DNA of 64,000 bases from Pyrenopolyporus hunteri (GCA_902806595.1 CADCXC010000005.1:372001-436000), one strand, 5' to 3'. Shown: positions 46,214-58,403, numbered from the stretch's first letter. Notes: a model not told the origin generated them from the letters alone. Program-made: numbers and translations.

Positions 46214-47390
46214 TTACTTTGCGCGAACATTTAGATCATCGTCGAGGGAGTCGAAGGTCTCTATGACCCGTAACCGCTGTGGCACCTCGGGAGACAACGG
46301 CGCATTCCCAGGACGCTGGACAACCACGCTTTGCATGCCGGCCTCGATGGCAGCATCCACTTCCCTGACGTTATCGCTCAGGAATAGCCACTCCCCAGGC
46401 GAAAACTCGGGGTATTTGCTAGCAATTGTTTTGTAGCTGGACGCCTCTGTCTTGAGCCCGGCGTTGACGGTGTCAAACCAGTCTGAGATCTGTGGCGTTA
46501 TGTCTGACGGGGACGCGTCTGTGTGCCCGAAGAAGAGCTTCTGGGCCGCAACGGACCCGGATGAGTAAATCATTATCTTAAGGCCTTTTTGGTGCCATTC
46601 TGATAGCTTTGCGGCCACGTCCGGGAATAGGGGGGCCTTGAGGTCACCCGAAGCGTAGCCTTCTTCCCATAGGTAGCCTTGAAGACTTTTGAGATAAGAG
46701 ATCTTCACATCCTTTTCCACGAGCTCCCTGACATGTGCTTCTAATGCATCCCTGGACGATGAATATTCCAATGGAAACGCGTTCCTATACTTTGCAAAGT
46801 CCGGATTGTCCCATTGGGTTCTCAACGTCTCCGGGAGGACCTTTAATGCGTAAGGGAACTAGAACCACGTATTAGTCAACGTGGTCTCCCCTAACCGAAG
46901 CTCCGTCTAGATAGCCAACGGGAACGCTATAACACGACGACGTTGCTATCAGTGCAGGAATATTGAGAGGCGTAGTTCGCGATAGTTAGACAGAACCGTC
47001 CAACAGCAGCCTAACTAAAGGGTTACATGATGACGGTCTACCGGCCCTAGATTGCTGTAGACGGGTGGCGCATTACGTCCATTATTCGGGCAGCCGATCC
47101 TCATACTGCTTGCTATATACAAGGCCATGCTACAAGGGTGGCAGGTTTGGGGGAATGCGAGATTCGGAGAAGCGAGGTTCCCAATGGAATGTCTTACCAG
47201 GACGTCTTTGACAAAGGAGATTGGGCAAACTGTGCCCTCTAGAGCAGGATACGTATTAGCCAGCACATCCAGGCTAACACACCCAGAGGTCTAGGCTACT
47301 AGACAAAACATAAACGAAGCAAGGGCAGACCTAGAAGCCGTCCTTACCAATGTCTAAAAGCACAACTTTAATGGGGTTAGACGGCGCCAT
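46214..47390 (-). CDS. utr4: Enolase-phosphatase E1 (Utr4), methionine salvage
   Basis: This HAD-family enzyme converts 2,3-diketo-5-methylthiopentyl-1-phosphate to the acireductone in methionine salvage. Exons are 47390-47348, 47238-47198 and 46858-46214, giving 242 aa, the family length. Intron 1 is 109 bases and intron 2 is 339 bases, unusually long here. HAD motif I is LLDIEGT (D13 and E15), completed across the first splice junction; KIMIYSSGS supplies motif II, LKTEASSYKTIA the motif III lysine, and LFLSDNVREVDAA the motif IV aspartate. GTVCPISFVKDVLFPYAL is characteristic of enolase-phosphatases. The last exon alone would lack the catalytic Asp, so the small upstream exons are needed. 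Confidence 0.94.
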
Positions 47391-50300
47391 CACAAGAACT
47401 TGGTACTCGCGGGGTCTCCCCGTCCTCGGATCTCGCGTGGTCCAGATAGATCTTGGGGATCTATGTGAAAAATTCTAGTATGCTGGGGCAGTCGCGGAAA
47501 CCAACACTAGTGTACCCGTCGGTGCAGAGCGGTGAAGGGGGAAGGTGAGGAAGGTCGCAGTTATAGGATCGTGAAGTAGTAATTTCATGCGCGGTAGAAA
47601 AAATTTTCAACTTTTTCTATTCTTCCCGTGTTCTGCGCGGTTGAGCGCCGGCCGAAATTAGCACCGAGTACCTAGGATAAGGAAAGTCAACACCGAGGGG
47701 GAAAAAACAAAAAGGTGATACGGCACACCGCGTCGATACGTGTCGTCGAGAAGGCGGTCAAGACTTGCGAGAGTAAAAACCCGTGGAATTGACAAGGTTG
47801 TATGTGTATGAGGTATGTAGGCAAGTCCTTAGCCTTGCCCTAGGGACGCACTCCGTAATACGCTACTGCAACAGCAAGGTCTCGGCAAGGTTGATGCAAA
47901 GAAACTTAAGCAGCAGCAGGGCAGAAACAGGTAGGTAGGTTATCAGCAGCCCACCCAAGGTTTACCAAGAGAAGAAATAAGATGGCCTGGGCTCCGAGTT
48001 TGGAAAAGGTAGAAAAGAGTCGAAACGGGGAGGGATGGAGGGATGGAGGGGTTTGTGGAAGGGTGGAAAGGTGGAAGGGGGGGCGATAGCGATAGCCGGA
48101 TAACGATAACGATAAACGAAAATCAAAAGTGGAAAGGATGGCGTGCTCGGCGGGTCTGTTAATCAATTTAGTGCGCCCGAATTGATAAGATTAAGAAGGG
48201 GCCGAAAGAGGCATAGCCTATTCTCAAGATCGAAGCAGACTACTGCATCTTGTGCATCTCGTTGCGTCTTCCTGCGTTCATTTCCACCCCTTTCGCAACC
48301 CTCTGCAACCCTCTGCAACCCTTTTGCATATCGGCTACATAGCCGGACTCAACCCGACCCAACCTCCAAAAGTAAACAAATCAATTTATTGGTATCATGA
48401 GAGACCGTGATACGACGTGTGCCCATCCAACTAGGTGTGTTGGTCCCACGGCGCTGAGCGCCGCGTCGCAGTAGTAGTAATAACAATAATATCACCTTTT
48501 GAGCAGTAAAGTAAGTTGGCCCCTTTTATTATTTGTTGTGGTTGCCATGTGTAAGGTATATACTACACCTACAACATAGACATACCTACGTATTTGCTAA
48601 TAGCATGGTAGCTATAATTAATGCGATCGTATAAAAGGACCTACCCAATCTATACTGCCCGGGCCTATATATGCTAATCCACAGCATGACTTACATATTC
48701 TCTTACCACCGAACCTTGGTACCTTTTTCTTGTTATTTTTACCGCATCGATGTCCGTCATGCACGAAGGGCACTCCACGGGCCCCATCTGGAGGCTAACC
48801 TGCAAGATTCACTTCAGCCATCGTCAGCCACCACGTTTGCATGGTCCACTTCATTACTAAATACGACAAGGTCAAGCAGGATAGCCTAAATATGGTTATC
48901 ATGGCACTCGACGTCAAGACTCTTGGACTTAGCGCGAACGTGGGAACAGCAGACAATTAGACAATTCATTAAGTCTTCAGCCTAAGAATTATAGTGCTCC
49001 CGACCTGACCACTCTCTGTCTGTTTGCAGTAGTTCCCCTTCACCGCCGGACCACGCCTATGTACATACACAGATCTGTCTCCCATTAATCAACCACGTTT
49101 CGCCTGTTGTATCAGATCAGATGTGTTTCGGGCAGCTGTGTCGTCGCGTAGGTAGGTATGTATATTAAGTGAGTGAATAGTTACATGTATTTCGAATATG
49201 CGCGCCCGCTTGTGGGGCGGTCTTCCCCCTTCGCGATCATCTTGAAAGCATTCGATTCAGTAAAGTGGATTTTGGACGCATAACCAAGGCACATAACCGC
49301 CTAATAGGTAAGCTACCTTACCGTTGAGGTATAAGCCGTTTGCGGTAGAATACTGACTCGCTCGTATTTGTTTTGGGTTGCTGCTGCGGAGATCCAAATA
49401 TTTGGGGTTTGAAACCGTCGAACGCGTACTTGCGTTGTCAGGTCATGCATGACGACGGCATCTCGGCCGGGTCGGCATCGTCAATACATAGGAGGACGCT
49501 TGGTACGTGCTACTGTTTCCGGTCTAGTGATACATCTTGCCTACTAGCTGCCTACCCAAGGTTACCCTATGTTCTGTTTCCAGACATGTACCTATTTCAA
49601 GCCTACCATGTAGTAATTATAGCGCCACGCTGGAATGCGCCGGTGTCTACCCGGACACTTACATAGGACAGGTGAGGTACTAGGTGAGGTACTAGGTATT
49701 ACGCATACACGCTTCCCATACTGCCGTTTCGAGGTCACACGACAGAAATTCATCCCTTAGTTCCCAAAAGACGCCATTGTTAAGACTGTCAGACAGCCAC
49801 TCACACACACACCACTGTGGAATGGAATGGTGGAATAGAATGGTGGAATGTGTCCTTCCAGGTCTGCCGAAACGGGCGGGCGATCAGTCATCCTGCCCGA
49901 GGTATTGCATCATGCTCAATTGTGCTAGCGAGTCCCCCCTTAAATCGTGAGATCTGCTCTCGCCGGGAGGATTGATAATTATTATACTACGTAGGCGGTC
50001 GCCTGTTAGAGAGGAATATGATGCCAACCCGCATCAAAGCGTATCAGAAGTCCGACCAGGATCGCCCCAGATTCACCCGGCAAATATTGAAGACGGCCCA
50101 ACAATTCGGGGGGTCGCGAGACGCCGCAGCGCCGTAGGGTGCCATCCAATATTATTTAGTTCGTGCGAATGAATGCAATCTTCATGGTTTACGTATAGTT
50201 AGTTAGGTACTACCTAGCATCACAGCAGCAGATCTCAGCGGTGGGGAATCCCTTCTACGGGCCACCGCGATCTTCGAGACCTTCGAGACCCTCGAGACCC

Positions 50301-51288
50301 TCGAGTTTCCACGATGGTCAAACCTTACTGTGGCTGTATAGTCCCCCTTTTAATTATGGTGAAGCTCTTTTAATAATTTCGTATATGTGACGCTACGGCC
50401 GACTGGGAAGCTGGGAGCGCTAAAGAGCGCGCCGGGATTTAAGTTGAATCCATTCGGCCTTCCTGAATGCGCCGACCCGGCCGGGTCAACGAAAATGATG
50501 TGCCCTGTTAGCCATTGAGATTCGGTGCATAGAGTACACCGGGTAGAGAGGCGGTCAAGCACGGACCAGAGAGGAAAGAAATAAGAAACAAGAAACAAGA
50601 AAAAGCAAATTAGGAAATAAAAAGAGAGCGAAAAGGGAAATAGCACATCCAGCCTTAAGTTAGCTAACTAACCATTCAAGGCAAAGCTTAGAAGTTTACG
50701 TATATTAGTTGTATTAGAATAATTATTAGTATTATCATTAGTTATACATAGTACATAGTACGTACTGCTCGTACCTTGGTGTAAGATGCAGGCAGAAAGG
50801 AGTGCATAACTCATCAACCAATGAGTAAGCTGCCTGCTTTCAAAGTGAAACAGAAGATGCTGGAAGAGTCGAGACGCACATCATTGGCCCGCCCATCAGA
50901 GAAGATCGTGGGGTCGCAGCAACGTGTCCAAATCTCCCTTTGTGCCTGGCAACTGTCAGCAGGCTTCTTTTTAATGCAGCGACCGTCAATACCTTGTCGA
51001 GGATAGAGTGTACATGTCGATCCTCCAACTTGGAAGGAGGGCTAAGGAGGGCTATACTTGGCCGTCTGGTCTCTTGACCTCCCGCTGCCACCTTGGCCAG
51101 CGCAGAGAATTGTTATCAGGTACCGTCGGGCCAGGTAGATGGCGGTGTGGCGATCCCTGACTAGCGGGCCCCAAAACGTAGTAGTCTAACGAGGACCATT
51201 GTATACGGTGCAGGTGCTAGCGACATTCCTACTGGAGTCCGTGCCAGTCCGCGTGGTCCATGATTCGACACAAGCCTCCCCAAAGGTT

Positions 51289-51304
51289 TACATACATGTA
51301 TGTA
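51289..51304. repeat. Perfect 16-base palindrome TACATACATGTATGTA
   Basis: The sequence equals its own reverse complement over 16 bases. It lies in the gene-poor stretch, where shorter ACATGT palindromes are also common. No function can be assigned. Confidence 0.85.
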
Positions 51305-53311
51305 CATACAAAATTGCGCCTGCCGCTATAATGGAGAAAGCTTTGGAAAGGGTCACGATCTAATCTCAGTGCCTATTTCGGGCCATTCCCACTGTGGCGA
51401 GCTCGCGGCCGACCCGAATTTCAACATTTTGTCTGACGCAGCGAGCTGTCACGGTACCTTAATCTTTGCAATCATTTCCTTACTATGGGAGAACTTATTT
51501 ACGATGGGGGAGTTCCACATTCGTGGACCTCAGGGTGCTAACATGAAGTATGTACCTACCTGAAATTATGTGGTAGTTACTTACAGCTTCTATGTATTAC
51601 ACATTTCTGCTATGTATCTGATGGCGTGGCACGTTGATAAAATTATCAAGCGGTTTCCATCGTCATCGGCCTCCAATTGCTCTGCTTACTCCATATGGGT
51701 GGTAACCACCTATATACATGGTCAGGTACTATTATACGTACGTATACCTATACATGTACTTCTATTCTATACCTACATACATACTTCGATTATCCCTTTG
51801 AAGGTCCTAGACAAGCTACTTAGTCCAGGCAAGATGTGCATATGATATGTACGAATCTATGTATGTTGTATGTACCTTACCTAGCCTCTCTGGCGCTAAT
51901 GTTGCTGTTCCTGCTGCTTCTGGTCACGTTTGTACGTTAGTATTCCCCCTTGAATGTCTTCTTTTTCCCCTTGAACTGACTGAGAAGGGTCACCCCCCTG
52001 TCCTTCCTTGTCCCTCCCCCCCAGTCACGAACTATGTACATACGTACAAGACCCACCCTTCAGGCGCAGTTACGGCTCTTTCGTTGTTCATTTCGTCCAT
52101 TCACGCCATCCATTGAGACTGCCTGCATCGCTCCACCCTCGTCCCATCGTCCCACCCTAAGCCCAGGGAGAATTCGAGCCAAAGAAGAAGAAAAAAAAAA
52201 GAGAAAGAGAGAGAGAGAGGAAGTAATTAGGTACCATGTACCCACCTCCACACAGCCAAGTTCGTTGTTCATCTCCCCCCTTCAGGTCATAGTCCATTGC
52301 AACCGATACGGCCAATACAACATCCATACACAACCCATACATACAGTCCCAGTCCCATAACAGCCCTGTACTATTATTTCCCTTCACCTGTTTTCCCCCA
52401 ATCCATCCATCTTGTCCATCCATCCATTTCCTACCGCTTCTTCTTTTACCGATCGTCCTCGAACTTCCTTCTTACTCATCTCTCTATCTTAATCTTCATA
52501 TCACGTCGCTCTCTGTTCCCTTTCTCTCAACTCCACCAAGCTGCTGATTCCCTGCTTTCCGTTTCCCACCAGTGACAACTACCTCGTACGAGAGAGAAAG
52601 GGATCTGGACATTAGCTTCCTATCCTCACCCATTTTTTCCCTAATTAATAGTAACAATCTCGCCTTCCTTTGAGTGACCATTGGTTCTCTTTCAGCAAAC
52701 ACCCTCCTCCGCCTTTCCCACCCGATCTACCCCCCTAATCGGTCACGACAAAACCTCCACTTACCCTGATCCATTCCAATCCGAACAGCGGCCTTTGTCT
52801 GTCGAGCCAATTCATAATAACAACGGACAAAGTAAACGACGAACAGAAGAACGCCGCCGCCGCCGCACTTCACTTGGGATATACAAGCCCGCATACTAGA
52901 TTCTTCGTAGCGCGTTCACCACGTCACACCCGCCTTGACTCGTAATTTGATTGCCTGGATCCGCACCGAGCTGGGACCACCTTGCAACGACGCCTTCTGC
53001 CAATCCACTCTTAGTCGAACAAGGTCACGAGGAGTCATAACCTCCCCTAGCTATCGAACTCTCGAGCCAAGTTGCGGGAAAGTCGACTATTTTGCGAAAG
53101 ATCCCATTCGGTACCGCCCTACATAACGCACCCTACCTAACCACCACCACCAACAACATCCCGTTTTGCCAGCTCCGATCTCGTGGCCGACCAGTCATCC
53201 TTTGACGGCTTGGTCATTAAGAGCCACATCCGCAAAACTTCAAACCTTAGACCTCAATCGTCCGCCGTATCCGTCACGAACGTCTTAAACCTGATTATCC
53301 ATCTCGTTTAG

Positions 53312-53681
53312 ATGTTACTGGGAACAGCGAAGGAGTAGTTACGTGCTCGACATCCCAGGGACGACGACGACGCCTTCGGACAAAGTTGCATCGATCGATT
53401 GTTGACTCATCGCCTTCCATTTGCTGCAACGTCGATAGCAAGCAACAGCAACGGCCACACAGATACTTAAGAATTGTCTTCAAGCTCTTTCGCACGCCGA
53501 GGCTTGTGACGCATAAAACCAATCAGACGCTCTTTCAGATCATCACCATCATATCGATGTCCTTATAACGACCTTTTTTCCTTTCACTCTTTCAGGACCC
53601 AAGGTCCAACAACTATTCACGACTTTTTCCCTTGCTTTCATTTGTTCAACAAACCTTGTCATACCCTGGATGAGCCTCTGA
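53312..53681 (+). other. Cluster of short upstream ORFs in probable ksp1 leader
   Basis: Three ATG-started ORFs end before the ksp1 start: 53312-53338 (8 codons), 53557-53568 (MSL) and 53670-53681 (MSL). They lie 360-730 bases upstream. Whether all are in the mRNA is unknown because the transcript start and any leader introns are not visible. Confidence 0.45.
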
Positions 53682-54041
53682 CCTGTGAACGACCTGGAGT
53701 TATTTGTTTTCTTTTCCCGCAATCCGGCATCTTGTATATCGCTTCTTCTTATCTCGACTCACTTCCATCTTCTTGGTTGACTCCCTCCTCGCCTATCAAC
53801 TGTTCCTCCTTCCCATCGCTCTCCGGCAGCTCTAGCTCTAGCTCTCTGTACAAGCACTTAAAAAAAAGGTTTCCTATCAGTTTCAAGAAGGCATTCGGAT
53901 ACCCCTTTACTCCTTTTCCAAATAGACATCGGGCAAAGGGGGGAAAAGTACTCATACAGTCTGTACGATCGTCCGTGGGTTACGTTCGGTTTACTTCCTT
54001 CATCTCAACTCGATTACTTGTCTCACGCCGAGACAACGGTC

Positions 54042-55988
54042 ATGGAATGCTTGAGAAACAAGTTTCAAAATGGCGTTGTACTCGACGGGAGATTTCAAAC
54101 CATCTCCCCTCTTAATCATGGGTCTTTCGGAATGGTCTTTATGGCGAAGGACTTGCAAACCAATGAGCTCGTTGCCATCAAGTGCATGACCAAGAAGGCG
54201 GCTGCCAACGAAGTCGGGATTGAATTTGCGGTTGACGAGAGATCCGAGGAGCTGCTCTGCCACCGCCGCCTAGGTGCCCATCCCAACATTGTTAACTTGA
54301 TTCACTCGTTCGAGACCGATTCTCACGTGTACCTTGTGCTCGAATACTGCTCGCGCGGAGATCTGTACGAGGCCATCCGCACCGGTCTCGGCCCCCTGGA
54401 GACCGAACACGTCCGTCGCTTCATGCTCGAGCTAGTTGACGCTGTTTCGTACATGCACTCGAAGGGAATCTACCACCGAGACATCAAGCCCGAGAACATC
54501 TTCCTCACCGAATCGGGATCGATGAAGCTTGGCGATTTTGGGCTGGCTACCACGGACAGATGGAGCTACGAGACGACTGTCGGGAGTGACAGATACATGT
54601 CGCCTGAGCAGTATGACTCCGCCGGAGCCGGATACTCGCCGGCCCAGGCTGACATCTGGGCGATCGGCATCTGCCTCCTGAACATTCTCTTCTCGCGTAA
54701 CCCTTTCACCACCCCGACCGAGGCCGACCCCCTGTTCCTGGATTTCTCGCGTGACAAGCAGTCGCTGTTCGACGTCTTCCCGACCATGTCGCAAGATACC
54801 TACGAGGTCATCGTCCAGTGCATGAATCTGGATCCCAAGAAGCGGTCTCTAGTTGGCGCTAAGGAGGCGCTCCGCCGCGTCGTCAGCTTCACCACCCTCG
54901 ACGAGGCCCTGGATGACTTCTGCACGACCGAGCGCAACGCCGTCGCCACGGCCAACCGTGAGCCGCTCCGGACTCCTTCCATCCAGAGCCCGCAGGTGGA
55001 CCAGGGCGCTTTCCCGTGGGCCAAGGCTTTGCACGCGACCCAACCGCAAGCTATCCGCCAACTCAGCGCTATTCCCGACGACGAGAGCTACACGGAGGAT
55101 CTGTTCTCCAAGTCCGAGGCCACCACCGACTGGTTGTCGGCTTCGGCCCAGACGCCTTCGATCTCGTCCGTCTTGACTTCCAACTTGGCCACATCCATGA
55201 AGTCGCTTGCCATATCGCGGCCCAGGGATGTGCCTGCGCGCGCTGCTAAGGTGTCTCCGACGGCCGGGTCGTTGCCTATTACCATGTCAAAGCCCGTGCC
55301 CACTCTCAATGCTATGTCGATGGTGTTTGGTCGTCAGAAGGAGGCCGTGTCCAAGAGCTGGAGTGACATGTGGGATGAGGACGTGGAGGAGGACGAAGAG
55401 GAGCGGGCTCGTCAGCTGCAGGCTCTCAAGGAGCTAAACTCTAGGACCTGGAGTCAAGAGAGCAAGGAGGCTACTCGGACTCCCCAGCAGGATCCGGCAT
55501 CCTTGCAACAGGCGCCAGCGTCTGATAATGAGGAGCCTGCGGCTTCGCCTGTTAACGATACCTTTTCAAATGATATTGACGGGGACCTAGTTGCGGATGG
55601 ATTTTTCTTTCACGAGCCCGTCGCTTTTGCGCAGGCCCAGCAATTCCCCCCTCGCTATTCGCCCCCGTCGAAGCGTAGCTGTCTCGACAAGTGGGCCGCG
55701 CTGGGGGAACGGCGCCGGGCGTACGCGGGAGCGCCGGCGCCTAAGTCGTCCGATTTTTCAACGAAATCTCGACGACAGTTCGGAATCGGATTTAATAACT
55801 TACATGGAGCAGGTTTCGGATTTTGGGACCACGTCAATCAGAACAACCACAAGTGGAACTGGAACCGGGAGCGCGCCGCCGAGCGCGATTGCCCGTGGAA
55901 TAAGGGTCGAGACTGGAACTGGCGTAAGGAGAGACGCCACGATTTCGGTGACGTCGAGTGGGTTGGCCACTGGCAGGAAGCTCACTGA
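54042..55988 (+). CDS. ksp1: Ser/Thr protein kinase of the Ksp1/Ran1 family
   Basis: This is a cytosolic kinase family linked in yeasts to TORC1/PKA signalling, autophagy control and meiotic/filamentous switching. It is one exon of 648 aa; ATG 54042 is preferred to the upstream UUG. The kinase domain occupies about 15-290: Gly loop HGSFGMV (26-32), VAIK with K47, catalytic HRDIKPEN (D147), DFG (165-167) and activation segment RYMSPEQY (184-191). All catalytic residues are intact. The C-terminal half is Ser/Pro/Glu-rich with a conserved-looking WSDMWDEDVEEDEEE segment. The last 57 residues contain eight tryptophans spaced among Arg, Asn and Lys (KWNWN, DWNW, EWVGHW). The leader is long and C/T-rich with short uORFs, suggesting translational control. 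Confidence 0.93.
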   Translation: MECLRNKFQNGVVLDGRFQTISPLNHGSFGMVFMAKDLQTNELVAIKCMTKKAAANEVGIEFAVDERSEELLCHRRLGAHPNIVNLIHSFETDSHVYLVLEYCSRGDLYEAIRTGLGPLETEHVRRFMLELVDAVSYMHSKGIYHRDIKPENIFLTESGSMKLGDFGLATTDRWSYETTVGSDRYMSPEQYDSAGAGYSPAQADIWAIGICLLNILFSRNPFTTPTEADPLFLDFSRDKQSLFDVFPTMSQDTYEVIVQCMNLDPKKRSLVGAKEALRRVVSFTTLDEALDDFCTTERNAVATANREPLRTPSIQSPQVDQGAFPWAKALHATQPQAIRQLSAIPDDESYTEDLFSKSEATTDWLSASAQTPSISSVLTSNLATSMKSLAISRPRDVPARAAKVSPTAGSLPITMSKPVPTLNAMSMVFGRQKEAVSKSWSDMWDEDVEEDEEERARQLQALKELNSRTWSQESKEATRTPQQDPASLQQAPASDNEEPAASPVNDTFSNDIDGDLVADGFFFHEPVAFAQAQQFPPRYSPPSKRSCLDKWAALGERRRAYAGAPAPKSSDFSTKSRRQFGIGFNNLHGAGFGFWDHVNQNNHKWNWNRERAAERDCPWNKGRDWNWRKERRHDFGDVEWVGHWQEAH

Positions 55989-58403
55989 GCTTTTCTTTTC
56001 CTCCTTGCCGGTGTCGCCACTTGTAGTTGTGCTCATCTTTCCACGGCCGTACGGGTTATTGTCTGCCTCGGGTTTGCTGCTGCTTTCTTTTTCGTTGTAT
56101 TCTGCCATATCTTGTTCTTAATAAGTTTGGTTGTTCAAGGCAAGAGATGGGGGATGGATTGAATGCCCAATGTTTTAGGCGGGGGAAGAAAAAAATTGGC
56201 TTCTTTGGTTCTGTTTGGATCATACGCAGTTTGGCAATCGGCAGCAACACCCGTTTCATACACTTCCCGGTGGATTGATCTAGCTTCAACTCGCTCTCTA
56301 GGTATTAGATATCTCCAGATTATTCTAAGAATACCAGAAGTTACCCACTCAAAGTATATGGTCCCTCTGGTTGTCCTGTGATGCGAAGTAAGAATCGTGA
56401 GTACCCGAACCTCTCGAGAGAAGTTGAGGTGCGTGAATGAACGACTTAGGTTTGTGTAAGTCAACGATACTTTGGCGGGGCGAGTTTGCCTTGCTCGAAG
56501 CCTTAGGGCGGCTCACTGACGTGTATGTGTCCTTGTGAGGTAGGTAGTTTGCTGAACGACTCGGCACTCAGGTGTAACCCTTCGTTTGTCAAGTCACTTA
56601 GGAGATATACACTCGTATTTTTCCTATCACACGGGGTATGAAATCCCGACGGCCTGTTGTAGCACTTTTTTCTTCGCCCTATTTCCGGCGCGGGCGAAAC
56701 GTGCAAGTATTATTAACATGTACATACCTGTTATCACGGAGGGTATTCGTAGCTAGGTAGGTACCATGTCCTAGTCTTAGGGCTTCGAAGGAACGGACGG
56801 CACTGCGTGCTTCGTCTAGTAATGGGGCTGACGAGGATAAGGCGGATGCGGTTGGTGCATTGGGGGTTCTTAAGAGAACGGGCTTTGTGGTCGTTTATAT
56901 TGAGAGCTGGCGTCTTGATGGGGCGCTCGTGTCGCAGTATGGTCGACTGCTTGAAGTGGATGAGAGGATGCTGTCTGTTTCGGCGGATAGAAGGAGCGAG
57001 ATATGGGGGCACGATTGGGATGGGTTGTATAACGCGTATTCCACGAGTGGGCTTAGTTATATTTCAGAAGCGCCGTATGTAAAATATTTAAGTCCCAAGC
57101 CACCCCGTGCCTGGAGCTTACTCAGTAGACTTTAAGAGCTAAGTTATTCCAGTGCCTACTTGAAGGATGGTTCAGACTACCCGATTTTATGCTCAAGTAT
57201 ATGGAAATGCGGTGATCGGACCGCCTCTAATGCCCCTAGTCAAGGAGCTATAGAGTATATATTTGCTTACTAACCTTTAGCTAGTGGTAAGAATAAGTAA
57301 GGCTCTGCGGATGATTAGAATACATTGGGCGATGAGTAGTAGGTTAGGATATTTATTCTATCTGCTATACGGGCTTCCCATACCCAGTGTTAATGCTGTG
57401 GTTTCGCTAGATTAGATGTTATTCGGAATATATATGTGTGTGTATCGCTCTATATGGCAGATATCCATATAAGATGACACTGAGAGAAACCGCGTCTTGA
57501 TTTACAGGAATAAGCGATATGGACTATATCCATGGTCCAGAATCACCTCTTGCAGCTAATGTGAAAGCTATTATTACCGTAACTTTAAATATCGGATTGA
57601 TTAAGCCAAGGAGAATAACTCTCTACCCCATAACCCTGTCGGTGAAGTTGTATATACTTCACACTCAATAGCAGTCTCCTTCGTCCGCTCTCTCTTATAG
57701 CATTAAGCTTTAGCTTTACACAACCCTAGCATACGTAAGCCGTATTGTTGTTAAATAAGCAAGTCTCATAGTTATGCCATCCGACCAAACCTACGCTACT
57801 TATTTCTAACATACCCCCTATGTTGGTGACTTTGGGAAACGCTGGGTTAAAACTTCCCCTATTCCCGTAGAAGTTCAGCATATAAGCAATTGTCGTTCTC
57901 TCGTCATAAAATCATTATTAAAAGCATATACCATGATAAGTTGATAGGATACTAATCAGTTTGTAGACACCTTCTCGATATAACGGCTTACCCTACTCCT
58001 GCCGTGTGAATCAACGAACCATAGAAAGTCACAACTAAAATCTTAGGTAGTTCTAGCCCTCATTTTGGCCCTTCAGTTCTAAGATCGTGCCTCCCTCGAC
58101 TGGGAGAACAGGATATGACGTTACAATGGAGATAACTCTTCCAGATAAATTATGATATAAAATGTAACATACTATTATCTTCTCCGTATCCAAAGCAGAC
58201 CCATCTAGTCCAGCCCCTCCGCCTAATCGCCCGTTCAGTCAAACTTAACTATTTCGTTCTCTTGCCGGCCTGGGAAAAAACGAGGCGAGCAAGCCCTCAT
58301 GTATATACATTTTATCACTACTCTACCATAATCATCCCAACAGACAACGAGGAACAAAGTTAGAACCAAAACTCAGCCAGCCTTCATAAGTATCACAGCC
58401 ACC
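55989..58403. other. Intergenic, ksp1 to membrane-protein gene, with AT-rich tract
   Basis: This 2.4-kb stretch contains the ksp1 3' end, an orphan open frame (56757-57135) and a markedly AT-rich tract (about 57140-58200). No complete gene was recognised. Confidence 0.5.
56757..57135 (+). other. Orphan open frame of 125 codons, possible exon or gene remnant
   Basis: The frame is open from just after a TAG at 56754-56756 to TAA at 57133-57135 but has no ATG until codon 71. It reads like a real protein: ERTALRASSSNGADEDKADA, then TGFVVVYIESWRLDGALV, then RLLEVDERMLSVSADRRSE and GHDWDGLYNAYSTSG. A possible splice acceptor (CTAGTCTTAG) lies at its start. No partner exon or family was identified, so it may be an internal exon, a lineage-specific gene or a relic. 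Confidence 0.3.

Larger units (their letters stand above)
47391..54041. other. Large gene-poor region, utr4 to ksp1, including probable ksp1 leader
   Basis: This 6.65-kb divergent interval has no recognisable gene on either strand. ORFs are under 100 codons and without family resemblance. It holds a perfect 16-base palindrome (51289-51304), a purine tract (52175-52220), ACATAC/ATGTAC-rich stretches, and from about 52400 to 54040 a plus-strand C/T-rich sequence typical of long fungal leaders, with short upstream ORFs. Confidence 0.5.
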
